A program made the translations under genes and the position numbers. Of a DNA stretch of 64,000 nucleotides, positions 56,810 to 64,000 are shown piece after piece. Below the pieces are notes generated by a model that was not told the origin of the DNA, did not search any database, and saw only the letters and a list, made by a program, of their open reading frames with translations. Source of the DNA: an uncultured Clostridia bacterium. Lineage in GTDB: Bacteria; Bacillota; Clostridia; Oscillospirales; Ruminococcaceae. Where the stretch lies: assembly GCA_947631455.1 (NCBI GenBank), contig CANRLH010000003.1:1-64000 (forward strand), read 5' to 3'. Every line of letters begins with the position of its first letter. Position 1 is the first letter of the stretch.

Positions 56810-57658
56810 CTATTTCGCAGAGTTTTTACTGATAAGTTCCAGAATTCTGTTTATGTTTTCCTCGTTTGTTGTTTTACTTCCTATGTATGTGGGCTGCATG
56901 TTGTAAAGGCCGTGAAAGTCAGAGCCGCCCGTTACTATAAGATCGTATCTTTTTGCGATGTCAATAAGCCGTTGTTCCTGGTTTTTATTTGCTGAAAAAT
57001 GATAGACCTCAATTCCGTCAAGCTTTCCCTGCTCGGCAAGCTCTTCACAAAGCTCTGTGTTGTCGTAAAGACAGGGATGAGCCATAACTGCGATCCCACG
57101 TGAAGAGTGTATAAGGTCGAGAACAAAGTTTACGCTGGGATAACGTCTTATAACAGAGCAGATGCCTTTTTTTCTGTCGAACAGCCTGTCGTTCACCTCG
57201 CCGTAAAATTCGGTCGCGTAGCCGTAATTTATCAGAGCTCGCATAATGTGCTGTTTAAAGATGCTCTTGCAGCTTTTGGTGTATTTTAAAACAGCCTCTG
57301 TTGTTATCGGGTAGATCGCTTTTACCTTTTCGATCATATCGTTAGCACAAAGCTTTCTTATCTCGCACGATTTCAAACAAAGCCCCTCGAGTCTGTCAGG
57401 CTTTTGCGGTGCATAGCAGAGAATGTGAACCTTGCAGTTTCTCTCCTCGTCCCAAGCTGAAAGCTCGACGCCTGGAATGATTTTTACACCGTATCGCTCG
57501 CCGAGGATGTGTGCGCGGTTTGATGACGACAGGGTGTCGTGATCGGTTAATGAAAGGTAATCAAGACTCATTCGTTTTGCCTGAATAATAACCTCCTCGA
57601 TTCCGAGGGAACCGTCTGAGAGGGTAGTGTGGCAATGTAAATCTCCAGTTACACTCAT
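56810..57658 (-). CDS. PHP-domain phosphoesterase
   Basis: A 282-residue protein of the polymerase and histidinol phosphatase (PHP) family. The four metal motifs can be seen: DLHCHTTLSDGS, LTDHDT, VMAHPC and GGSDFHG. Close relatives act on 3',5'-nucleoside bisphosphates or short RNA ends (YciV/RnaAM group), but the substrate here is not established. AGGAG precedes ATG 57658. It is the first gene of the operon with malic enzyme and the TSCPD protein. Confidence 0.9.
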   Translation of the reverse strand: MSVTGDLHCHTTLSDGSLGIEEVIIQAKRMSLDYLSLTDHDTLSSSNRAHILGERYGVKIIPGVELSAWDEERNCKVHILCYAPQKPDRLEGLCLKSCEIRKLCANDMIEKVKAIYPITTEAVLKYTKSCKSIFKQHIMRALINYGYATEFYGEVNDRLFDRKKGICSVIRRYPSVNFVLDLIHSSRGIAVMAHPCLYDNTELCEELAEQGKLDGIEVYHFSANKNQEQRLIDIAKRYDLIVTGGSDFHGLYNMQPTYIGSKTTNEENINRILELISKNSAK

Positions 57659-57755
57659 AATAAACTCCTGCGTTACACTAAAAATTGTATACAGATGCTT
57701 AACCGCACTCTATATGGTGATAATTATATCACAAATACGAAATAAAATCAACTGT

Positions 57756-58709
57756 TTATTTTGAGAACAATTTTTCCACAAACCAAGGCATTTTTGACAA
57801 AAACTCTTTGCCGTTAAGATATCCGAGTATTCCGCAGTCTTTGGAAAAATCAAATTTTATGCGGTGTGCGCACAAGGCCTGAGTTTTAACGTGATACCTT
57901 TTGTTTTCATCATTTCTTCCGTATTTTCCGTCTCCGAGAAGCGGATGTCCGATCGAAGCCATATGCGCTCTTATCTGGTGTGTCCGCCCCGTAATGAGAT
58001 CTATTTCTACAAGAGACAGTTCGTCCGTTTCCCTGATGACCCTGTATCCTGTAACGATACTTTTAGCATTTTTATTAGGTGAAGACATAATTTTTACAGT
58101 ATTGCTTTTTTCGTCTTTTAAGAGGAATGCAGATATTTTATCTGATTTTTTTTTGAATTTTCCAAGACACACGCAAAGATATTCTTTCTTTACTTCACGT
58201 TTTTTGATCTTTTCGTTTAATATCCTCAGGCTTTCCGCATTTTTAGCGCATATGACAAGGCCCTGAGTGTTCCGGTCTATTCTGTTACAAAGCGCGGGAG
58301 CAAAGCTGTTTTCTCCGTCAGGGTCATATTCACGCTTTTCAAAAAGGTATTTTTTTATGCGGTTTATAAGTGTATCGGCAGAGCAGTCGTTGTCCTCGTG
58401 AACCACCAGCCCCACTTTTTTGTCAGCGATCAAAATGTTCTCGTCCTCATAAACGATGTCTAAAGACGAAGATGCGCTGAGAAAGTCCGATGCTTTATTT
58501 TCGTCAAAGAACTCATCGTTTATGTAAAGGGATAAAACGTCACCTTCACAAAGCTTAGTTTTAATGTCGCATTTTTTACCGTTTAGTTTGATCCGCTTAA
58601 GCCGGATATACTTATACATAAGCGAAACGGGAAGTCTTTTGACCGCTTTTGTAAGAAATTTGTCCACCCTTTGACCGGCGTCATTGTTATTTATGATAAA
58701 CTCTCTCAT
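57756..58709 (-). CDS. RluA-family pseudouridine synthase
   Basis: A 317-residue enzyme that converts uridine to pseudouridine in RNA, most likely 23S rRNA. An N-terminal S4 domain (GQRVDKFLTKAVKRLPVSLMYKYIR) precedes the catalytic domain with NRIDRNTQGLVICAKN, holding the catalytic Asp, and the late motif TGRTHQIRAHMASIGHPLLGD. It is RluC/RluD-like; the target uridines cannot be told. I start at ATG 58709 behind GAGGTG on the minus strand; the ORF-track start adds 19 unsupported residues. Confidence 0.94.
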   Translation of the reverse strand: MREFIINNNDAGQRVDKFLTKAVKRLPVSLMYKYIRLKRIKLNGKKCDIKTKLCEGDVLSLYINDEFFDENKASDFLSASSSLDIVYEDENILIADKKVGLVVHEDNDCSADTLINRIKKYLFEKREYDPDGENSFAPALCNRIDRNTQGLVICAKNAESLRILNEKIKKREVKKEYLCVCLGKFKKKSDKISAFLLKDEKSNTVKIMSSPNKNAKSIVTGYRVIRETDELSLVEIDLITGRTHQIRAHMASIGHPLLGDGKYGRNDENKRYHVKTQALCAHRIKFDFSKDCGILGYLNGKEFLSKMPWFVEKLFSK

Positions 58710-58830
58710 TAAATACACCTCAGTATTGCTTTTTAACAGTATAACACATTTTTTACAAAATTGCACTTTACTTTAGAGATTTTATGTAGTATGATTTTAT
58801 GTAGTACAAAAAAGTTTATCCGGAGGTAAT

Positions 58831-59535
58831 ATGGAAAGTGAGATCAAGTCGCCGTCAGAAATTCATAAGGGACACCGACAACGGCTGAAGGAACGATTTC
58901 TGCAAAAGGGGATAGAAGCGCTTGAGCCGCACGAGGTTCTTGAACTTTTACTGTTTTACACAATACCGCAGAGGAATACTAATGACATAGCTCACGATCT
59001 TATAAATAGGTTTGGAAGTCTCACGGCGGTTCTTGATGCGCCGGTAAAATCTCTTTGTGAGGTCAAAAACATCAGCGAAAATGCAGCGGTATTGTTAAAG
59101 CTTATACCGCAGATGCTTAGATACTATCAGGTTACGCCTGATGACAAGCTGTCAATGGACAACTATGATTTTGTATTAAAATATTTCAGTTCTCTTTATA
59201 TTGGAGTTAAAAATGAGGAATTTAGGGTATGCTGTCTTGACAATAATCTTCAGGTAATTTCTTGTAACACGCTTTCAGTAGGCAGCTCGTGCGAAGTTTC
59301 GGTAAATGTCAGAATGGTTGCTAAGGCGGCATTTGATGCGAATTCAAATTTTGTAATATTATCTCACAATCACCCGGATACATACCCTAAGCCGTCGAAA
59401 GAGGACGTAAAGCTGACTACTGAGATAATTACGGGCTTAAGGCCAATAGGCATACAGGTTCTTGACCACATAATTGTGGGAAAGGGCGAGGTGCTTTCAA
59501 TGCGCAAGTGCGGAGCAATAAGCGTGCTTGCATAG
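58831..59535 (+). CDS. radC: RadC/JAB domain protein
   Basis: A 234-residue protein with an N-terminal helix-hairpin-helix part (LEPHEVLELLLFYTIPQRNT) and a C-terminal JAB metal-binding domain (ILSHNHPDTYPKPSKEDVKLT) with HxH and downstream Asp. The family was once linked to DNA repair; its biochemical role is unsettled. CCGGAGG precedes ATG 58831. The next gene starts 55 bp after its stop. Confidence 0.92.
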   Translation: MESEIKSPSEIHKGHRQRLKERFLQKGIEALEPHEVLELLLFYTIPQRNTNDIAHDLINRFGSLTAVLDAPVKSLCEVKNISENAAVLLKLIPQMLRYYQVTPDDKLSMDNYDFVLKYFSSLYIGVKNEEFRVCCLDNNLQVISCNTLSVGSSCEVSVNVRMVAKAAFDANSNFVILSHNHPDTYPKPSKEDVKLTTEIITGLRPIGIQVLDHIIVGKGEVLSMRKCGAISVLA

Positions 59536-59590
59536 AGAGTTATTTATGTCATCGAGACTGACAATATATTTTGAGAAAGAAGGTAATTTT

Positions 59591-60874
59591 ATGAAAGATT
59601 ACAACATCGACACTAAATGCGTACAGGGCGGTTACACACCGGGAAACGGCGAACCGCGCCAGATACCGATAATTCAGTCCACCACGTTTAAGTATGCTAC
59701 CAGTGAGGAGATGGGCAAGTTATTTGATCTTGAGGCAAGCGGTTATTTTTACACTCGCCTGCAAAACCCCACAAACGATATGGTAGCTGCAAAGATATGC
59801 GAGCTTGAGGGTGGTTCTGCCGCAATGCTTACCTCGTCGGGACAAGCGGCTAATTTCTATGCAATATTTAACATTGCCAACTGTGGCGATCATGTTGTAG
59901 CAAGCTCTACTATATATGGAGGTACTTACAATCTGTTTCACGTGACCATGAGAAAAATGGGAATTGATTTCACGTTTGTTGATCCCGACTGCACAGAGGA
60001 GGAGCTTTTTGCTGCATTCAGACCTAATACAAAGGCTGTCTTTGGAGAAACCATAGCAAACCCCGCACTTACGGTGCTTGATATCGAAAAATTCGCAAAA
60101 GCGGCACACAGTCACGGCGTACCGCTCATTGTGGACAACACATTTGCAACGCCTGTCAACTGTCGTCCGTTTGAGTGGGGCTGCGATATTGTTACTCACT
60201 CCACCACTAAATATATGGACGGACATGGCGCCGGGGTAGGCGGCTGTATAGTTGACAGCGGAAAATTTGATTGGCTGGCTAATGCAGACAAATTCCCCGG
60301 ACTGACCACACCGGATGACAGCTATCACGGCGTTACCTATGCTGAAAAATTCGGTCTTGGAGGTGCATTTATCACAAAATGCACAGCACAGCTTATGCGT
60401 GATTTCGGTTCTATTCAGTCACCGCAAAATGCTTTTCTTTTAAATCTCGGACTGGAGAGTCTTCACGTGCGTATGCCTCGTCACTGTGAAAACGGTCTGG
60501 CGGTTGCAAAATATTTAAAAAATCACCCAAAGATTTCGTTTGTCACATATCCGGGCCTTGAGGGAGATAAATATTATAGTTTAGCTAAAAAATATATGCC
60601 GTCCGGCACCTGCGGAGTAGTTTCATTTGGTTTTGCAGGCGGGCGTACCGCAGCAGAGACCTTTATGAAGCATCTCAAGCTTGCGGCAATCGAAACCCAT
60701 GTGGCTGATGCCAGAACCTGCTGTCTGCACCCTGCGTCGGCGACTCACAGACAGATGAATGACAGTGAGCTTGTAGCTGCCGGGATAACACCGGACCTTG
60801 TGCGTATGTCCTGCGGACTGGAAAATTCCGCCGACCTTATTGCCGATATTGAACAGGCGCTTGAACAGATATAA
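59591..60874 (+). CDS. metY: O-acetylhomoserine aminocarboxypropyltransferase (sulfhydrylase)
   Basis: A 427-residue PLP enzyme of the Cys/Met metabolism family. The PLP lysine is in DIVTHSTTKYMDGHGAGVGG, with ALTSSGQAA-like cofactor contacts (AMLTSSGQAANFYAI) and NTFATPVNCRP. Its length and the SATHRQMN motif near the C-terminus fit sulfhydrylases that make homocysteine from O-acetylhomoserine and sulfide. I start at ATG 59591 behind GAAGG; the ORF track begins inside radC. No S-box or T-box leader is seen in the 55-bp gap. Confidence 0.92.
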   Translation: MKDYNIDTKCVQGGYTPGNGEPRQIPIIQSTTFKYATSEEMGKLFDLEASGYFYTRLQNPTNDMVAAKICELEGGSAAMLTSSGQAANFYAIFNIANCGDHVVASSTIYGGTYNLFHVTMRKMGIDFTFVDPDCTEEELFAAFRPNTKAVFGETIANPALTVLDIEKFAKAAHSHGVPLIVDNTFATPVNCRPFEWGCDIVTHSTTKYMDGHGAGVGGCIVDSGKFDWLANADKFPGLTTPDDSYHGVTYAEKFGLGGAFITKCTAQLMRDFGSIQSPQNAFLLNLGLESLHVRMPRHCENGLAVAKYLKNHPKISFVTYPGLEGDKYYSLAKKYMPSGTCGVVSFGFAGGRTAAETFMKHLKLAAIETHVADARTCCLHPASATHRQMNDSELVAAGITPDLVRMSCGLENSADLIADIEQALEQI

Positions 60875-60986
60875 CTTTTAGTCTAATGGCGGATTTGCTC
60901 AGTTGATTTTTTAATTAAACTTAATGATAACTTTTATTTGATGAGCATTACCATAGTTTTGTTTTTAGAGAGGAGACAATTTATTA

Positions 60987-62954
60987 TTGGATCATTTCAA
61001 ACTACACGCTCCATATAAGCCTACGGGTGATCAGCCCGAGGCAATAGATGCCCTTGTTAAAGGCATAAACAAAGGGTATAAGGAGCAGACCTTGCTTGGT
61101 GTTACCGGCTCTGGAAAAACCTATACAATGGCAAATGTTATAGAAAGGGTGAATAAGCCGACGCTTGTTTTGGCGCACAATAAGATACTTGCGGCACAGC
61201 TTTGCTCTGAGTTTAAGGAGTTTTTTCCTGAAAACGCAGTCGAATATTTTGTCTCCTATTATGATTATTACCAGCCGGAGGCGTATATCCCCAGCAAAGA
61301 CGTGTATATTGAAAAGGACGCTTCTATAAATAACGAGATCGACAAGCTGCGTCACTCTGCCACCTCTGCTCTTGCAGAGAGGAGAGATGTGATAATAGTC
61401 GCGTCTGTTTCCTGCATATACTCTCTGGGTGATCCTGAGGAGTACAAGTCTATGGTAGTGTCTATAAGACAGGGAATGGAGCTTTCTCGTGACGCTCTGC
61501 TTACAAAGCTTGTGTCATTGCAGTACGAGCGGAATGACATAGCGTTTGAGCGTAATAAGTTCAGAGTTCGGGGTGATGTTGTCGAGATATATCCGGTAAG
61601 CTATACCGATAAGGCGATAAGGGTGGAGTTTTTCGGTGATGAGGTCGACAGGATAAGCGAGATCGACATAATAACGGGAGATATAATAAGCACCTTGAGC
61701 CATGCGGCGATTTTTCCTGCGTCGCACTATATTGTGGGGCAGGATAAAATGTCGGGCGCGATAGATGAGCTTAAAAGAGAGCTTGATGAGAGAGTAAAGT
61801 ATTTTACCGACAAAAACCTTCTTATTGAAGCGCAGAGGATAGCCCAGCGCACGAATTATGATATAGAAATGCTTCAGGAAATAGGCTTTTGTTCGGGAAT
61901 AGAAAACTACTCAAGGGTTCTGGCGGGAAGAGAGCCGGGTGCGGTGCCATATACGCTGCTCGACCATTTTCCGAAAGATTTTTTGCTGTTTATAGATGAA
62001 TCCCACGTATCGGTTCCTCAGGTAAGGGGAATGTATGCCGGTGACAGAGCGAGAAAGACAACGCTCATTGACTATGGATTCAGACTGCCGTCTGCGGCCG
62101 ACAACCGACCGCTTAAGTTTGATGAGTTTTACGAGCGGCTCAATCAGATAGTTTTTGTTTCCGCAACACCGGGCGATTTTGAAAGGGAGAGATCAAGGCA
62201 GATAGTTGAACAGGTGATCCGTCCGACGGGACTTTTAGACCCCCTTATCGATGTACGACCCACTTCCGGACAAATCGACGACCTTTTGTTTGAAATAAAC
62301 GGAAGGGTAGAGCATAACGAGCGTGTACTTGTTACAACTCTCACCAAGAAAATGGCTGAGGATCTCACCGAATATCTGAAGGGCTATAATATAAAGGTCA
62401 GATATATGCACCACGATATAGACACTATTGAGCGTATGGAGATAATGCGCGATCTTCGCCTGGGTGAGTTTGATGTTCTTGTCGGAATAAACCTTTTAAG
62501 AGAAGGACTTGATATTCCGGAGGTTTCGCTTGTTGCGATATTGGATGCGGATAAGGAAGGCTTTTTGAGGAGTGAAAGCTCACTTGTTCAGACGATCGGA
62601 CGAGCCGCGAGAAATGCAAACGGCAAGGTAATAATGTATGCCGACAGCGTTACGGGTTCTATGGAGAGAGCTATATTTGAGACTGAGCGAAGAAGAAATA
62701 TTCAGATGAAATATAATGAAGATCACGGTATCACACCAAAGACTATAATAAAGGATATCCGTGATGTTATAGAGATTTCTACAAAGGAAGAGGTCGAGTA
62801 TACGGCAAGGCAAAAGAGCAAGCTTTCAAAGGCGGATACAGCAAAGCTTGTTGACAAGCTTACACGTCAGATGAAAGAAGCAGCTAAATTGCTTGAATTT
62901 GAGCATGCTGCGTTTTTGCGGGATAAGATCGCCGAACTCAAAGGAGAAAAATAA
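60987..62954 (+). CDS. uvrB: Excinuclease ABC subunit B
   Basis: A 655-residue helicase-like damage-verification subunit of nucleotide excision repair. Walker A GVTGSGKT lies near residue 40, the DNA-inserting beta-hairpin is [21 protein letters not shown], motif VI is QTIGRAARN, and the UVR motif for UvrC ends the protein ([24 protein letters not shown]). It uses a TTG start at 60987, 9-10 nt after GAGGAGA. The 112-bp gap upstream has no clear LexA box. Confidence 0.97.
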   Translation: MDHFKLHAPYKPTGDQPEAIDALVKGINKGYKEQTLLGVTGSGKTYTMANVIERVNKPTLVLAHNKILAAQLCSEFKEFFPENAVEYFVSYYDYYQPEAYIPSKDVYIEKDASINNEIDKLRHSATSALAERRDVIIVASVSCIYSLGDPEEYKSMVVSIRQGMELSRDALLTKLVSLQYERNDIAFERNKFRVRGDVVEIYPVSYTDKAIRVEFFGDEVDRISEIDIITGDIISTLSHAAIFPASHYIVGQDKMSGAIDELKRELDERVKYFTDKNLLIEAQRIAQRTNYDIEMLQEIGFCSGIENYSRVLAGREPGAVPYTLLDHFPKDFLLFIDESHVSVPQVRGMYAGDRARKTTLIDYGFRLPSAADNRPLKFDEFYERLNQIVFVSATPGDFERERSRQIVEQVIRPTGLLDPLIDVRPTSGQIDDLLFEINGRVEHNERVLVTTLTKKMAEDLTEYLKGYNIKVRYMHHDIDTIERMEIMRDLRLGEFDVLVGINLLREGLDIPEVSLVAILDADKEGFLRSESSLVQTIGRAARNANGKVIMYADSVTGSMERAIFETERRRNIQMKYNEDHGITPKTIIKDIRDVIEISTKEEVEYTARQKSKLSKADTAKLVDKLTRQMKEAAKLLEFEHAAFLRDKIAELKGEK

Positions 62955-62966
62955 ATATAAAAGGGC

Positions 62967-62995
62967 TTGACAAAAGAACTAATGTTTGTTATAAT
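62967..62995 (+). promoter_or_regulatory. Consensus promoter of uvrA
   Basis: TTGACA, a 17-bp spacer and TATAAT match the sigma-A consensus fully. It starts 13 bp after the uvrB stop, so uvrA has its own strong promoter. Confidence 0.9.
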
Positions 62996-63003
62996 ATAAT
63001 TAA

Positions 63004-63015
63004 GAACAATCGTTC
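63004..63015. promoter_or_regulatory. LexA-type SOS box in front of uvrA
   Basis: GAACAATCGTTC fits the Gram-positive LexA pattern GAAC-N4-GTTC and lies just after the -10 box, around the transcription start, where a repressor would block initiation. This fits damage-inducible expression of uvrA. Confidence 0.75.
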
Positions 63016-63063
63016 ACAGAGCTGTTTAGTTAAGTTGAAAAACAAAAGGGAAGTAGAAAATCA

Positions 63064-64000
63064 ATGCAGAAAAATGAGATCGTGATAAAGGGCGCAAGAG
63101 AGCATAATCTTAAGAACATAAGTCTTACGCTGCCCCGTGACAAGCTTATCGTCATGACCGGGCTTTCGGGGTCGGGAAAGTCGTCCTTGGCGTTTGATAC
63201 GATTTTTGCGGATGGTCAGAGGCGATATATGGAGTCGCTTTCGTCCTATGCGAGACAGTTTTTGGGACAGATGGAAAAGCCTGATGTTGACTCTATAACC
63301 GGGCTGTCACCGGCGATCTCGATCGACCAGAAAACCACGTCAAAAAATCCCCGGTCGACGGTGGGAACTGTAACTGAAATATACGATTATTTAAGACTAT
63401 TATATGCAAGAATAGGCATACCGCATTGCCCTGTCTGCGGAAAGGAGATAAGACAGCAGACGGTGGATCAGATAGTTGACAAAATTTCCGAACTGCCCGA
63501 GGGGACGAAGATCCAGCTTTTAGCGCCTGTTATAAGAGGGCGGAAGGGCGAGCACCAGAAGGAATTTGAAAGAGCTAAAAAAGCGGGATATGTCCGTGTC
63601 CGTGTGGATGGGAGCATATATGATCTTTCTGAGAAAATAACTCTTGAGAAGAATAAAAAGCACAATATTGAGATAGTAGTAGACCGCCTTGTGATAAAGG
63701 ACGGCATAAAGTCACGTCTTACCGACAGTATTGAAACTATAATGCACATAACAGGCGGACTTGCCGCATGTGACGTTATCGGCGGGGAGGAGATTTTGTT
63801 CTCGCAAAACTATGCCTGCCCCGACCATGACTTTTCAATTAGTGAGCTTACTCCGAGAATGTTTTCGTTCAATAATCCATATGGTGCATGTGAGCATTGT
63901 ACGGGCCTCGGGGTTTTTGAGGTGATAGATCCTGAGCTTATACTTCCCAATAAGGAGTTAAGTATTTTAGAGGGCGCCATAAAGGCAAGCGGATGGAACT
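63064..64000 (+). CDS. uvrA: Excinuclease ABC subunit A (cut by the window end)
   Basis: The first 312 residues of UvrA, the damage-sensing ABC ATPase. Walker A is [12 protein letters not shown], followed by the signature region [22 protein letters not shown] and the first zinc-finger Cys pair CPVCGK; later come [21 protein letters not shown] and [11 protein letters not shown] 63064 has AAGGGAAG 12 nt upstream. The remaining two thirds lie outside the window. Confidence 0.96.
   Translation, partial: MQKNEIVIKGAREHNLKNISLTLPRDKLIVMTGLSGSGKSSLAFDTIFADGQRRYMESLSSYARQFLGQMEKPDVDSITGLSPAISIDQKTTSKNPRSTVGTVTEIYDYLRLLYARIGIPHCPVCGKEIRQQTVDQIVDKISELPEGTKIQLLAPVIRGRKGEHQKEFERAKKAGYVRVRVDGSIYDLSEKITLEKNKKHNIEIVVDRLVIKDGIKSRLTDSIETIMHITGGLAACDVIGGEEILFSQNYACPDHDFSISELTPRMFSFNNPYGACEHCTGLGVFEVIDPELILPNKELSILEGAIKASGWN

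Noticed and set aside
59720-60328. 202-residue minus-strand ORF
   Set aside because: Shadow of metY; no independent signals.

Overview
The window reads as a chromosomal segment of an anaerobic Bacillota of class Clostridia, probably Ruminococcaceae/Oscillospiraceae-like. This is inferred from an F-type ATP synthase operon with a Na+-type c subunit, DUF951, TSCPD and M18 housekeeping genes, GGAGG ribosome binding sites and AT-leaning DNA. Species cannot be fixed from sequence alone.

Layout. 1-2.2 kb: insertion-sequence debris around an APH-type kinase, then tRNA-Leu(TAA). 2.3-9.7 kb: complete ATP synthase operon (atpI-like, atpB, two different atpE, atpF, atpH, atpA, atpG, atpD, atpC). 9.8-19.1 kb: housekeeping block (GNAT, glyA, rarA, S1-domain protein, DUF951, prfA, tsaC, coaE, lytic transglycosylase, M18 aminopeptidase). 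19.2-20.4 kb: a tyrosine recombinase followed by a 258-bp segment bounded by perfect 24-bp inverted repeats. The segment holds a near-consensus promoter that currently points away from the downstream operon, so this looks like a promoter-inversion phase switch in its OFF state. 20.5-45.6 kb: a co-directional surface-polysaccharide locus headed by a helicase with seven HA repeats. It encodes an initiating sugar transferase, a sugar kinase/uridylyltransferase fusion, GalE, glycosyltransferases, a Wzy-like polymerase, a CDP-glycerol-type transferase and a Wzx-like flippase. It also carries a set for a dTDP-2,6-dideoxyhexose (EvaA-like 2,3-dehydratase, Gfo/Idh 3-ketoreductase, RfbA/B/C, 4-ketoreductase), UDP-galactopyranose mutase, and a phosphonate set (nucleotidyltransferase-cytidylyltransferase-PEP mutase fusion, Fe-alcohol dehydrogenase, phosphonopyruvate decarboxylase) that should make 2-hydroxyethylphosphonate and activate it with CMP.

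45.7-55.3 kb: an accessory island flanked by two copies of the same ~60-bp terminator segment; the right copy is preceded by a broken duplicate of the 3' end of rfbB. It holds IS3, ISL3 and IS110 remnants, a decayed methyltransferase, a three-gene Detocs-type antiphage two-component system (dtcA, split by a -1 frame change at a run of eight A; dtcB; dtcC with a nucleosidase effector), and a HAD-family phosphatase. 55.4-64 kb: housekeeping again (TSCPD protein, malic enzyme, PHP phosphoesterase, pseudouridine synthase, RadC, O-acetylhomoserine sulfhydrylase, uvrB, and the start of uvrA behind a consensus promoter and a LexA-like box).

The most notable elements are the promoter switch wired to the whole polysaccharide locus, the unusual chemistry predicted for that polysaccharide (2,6-dideoxysugar plus phosphonate), and the Detocs operon with its frameshift.
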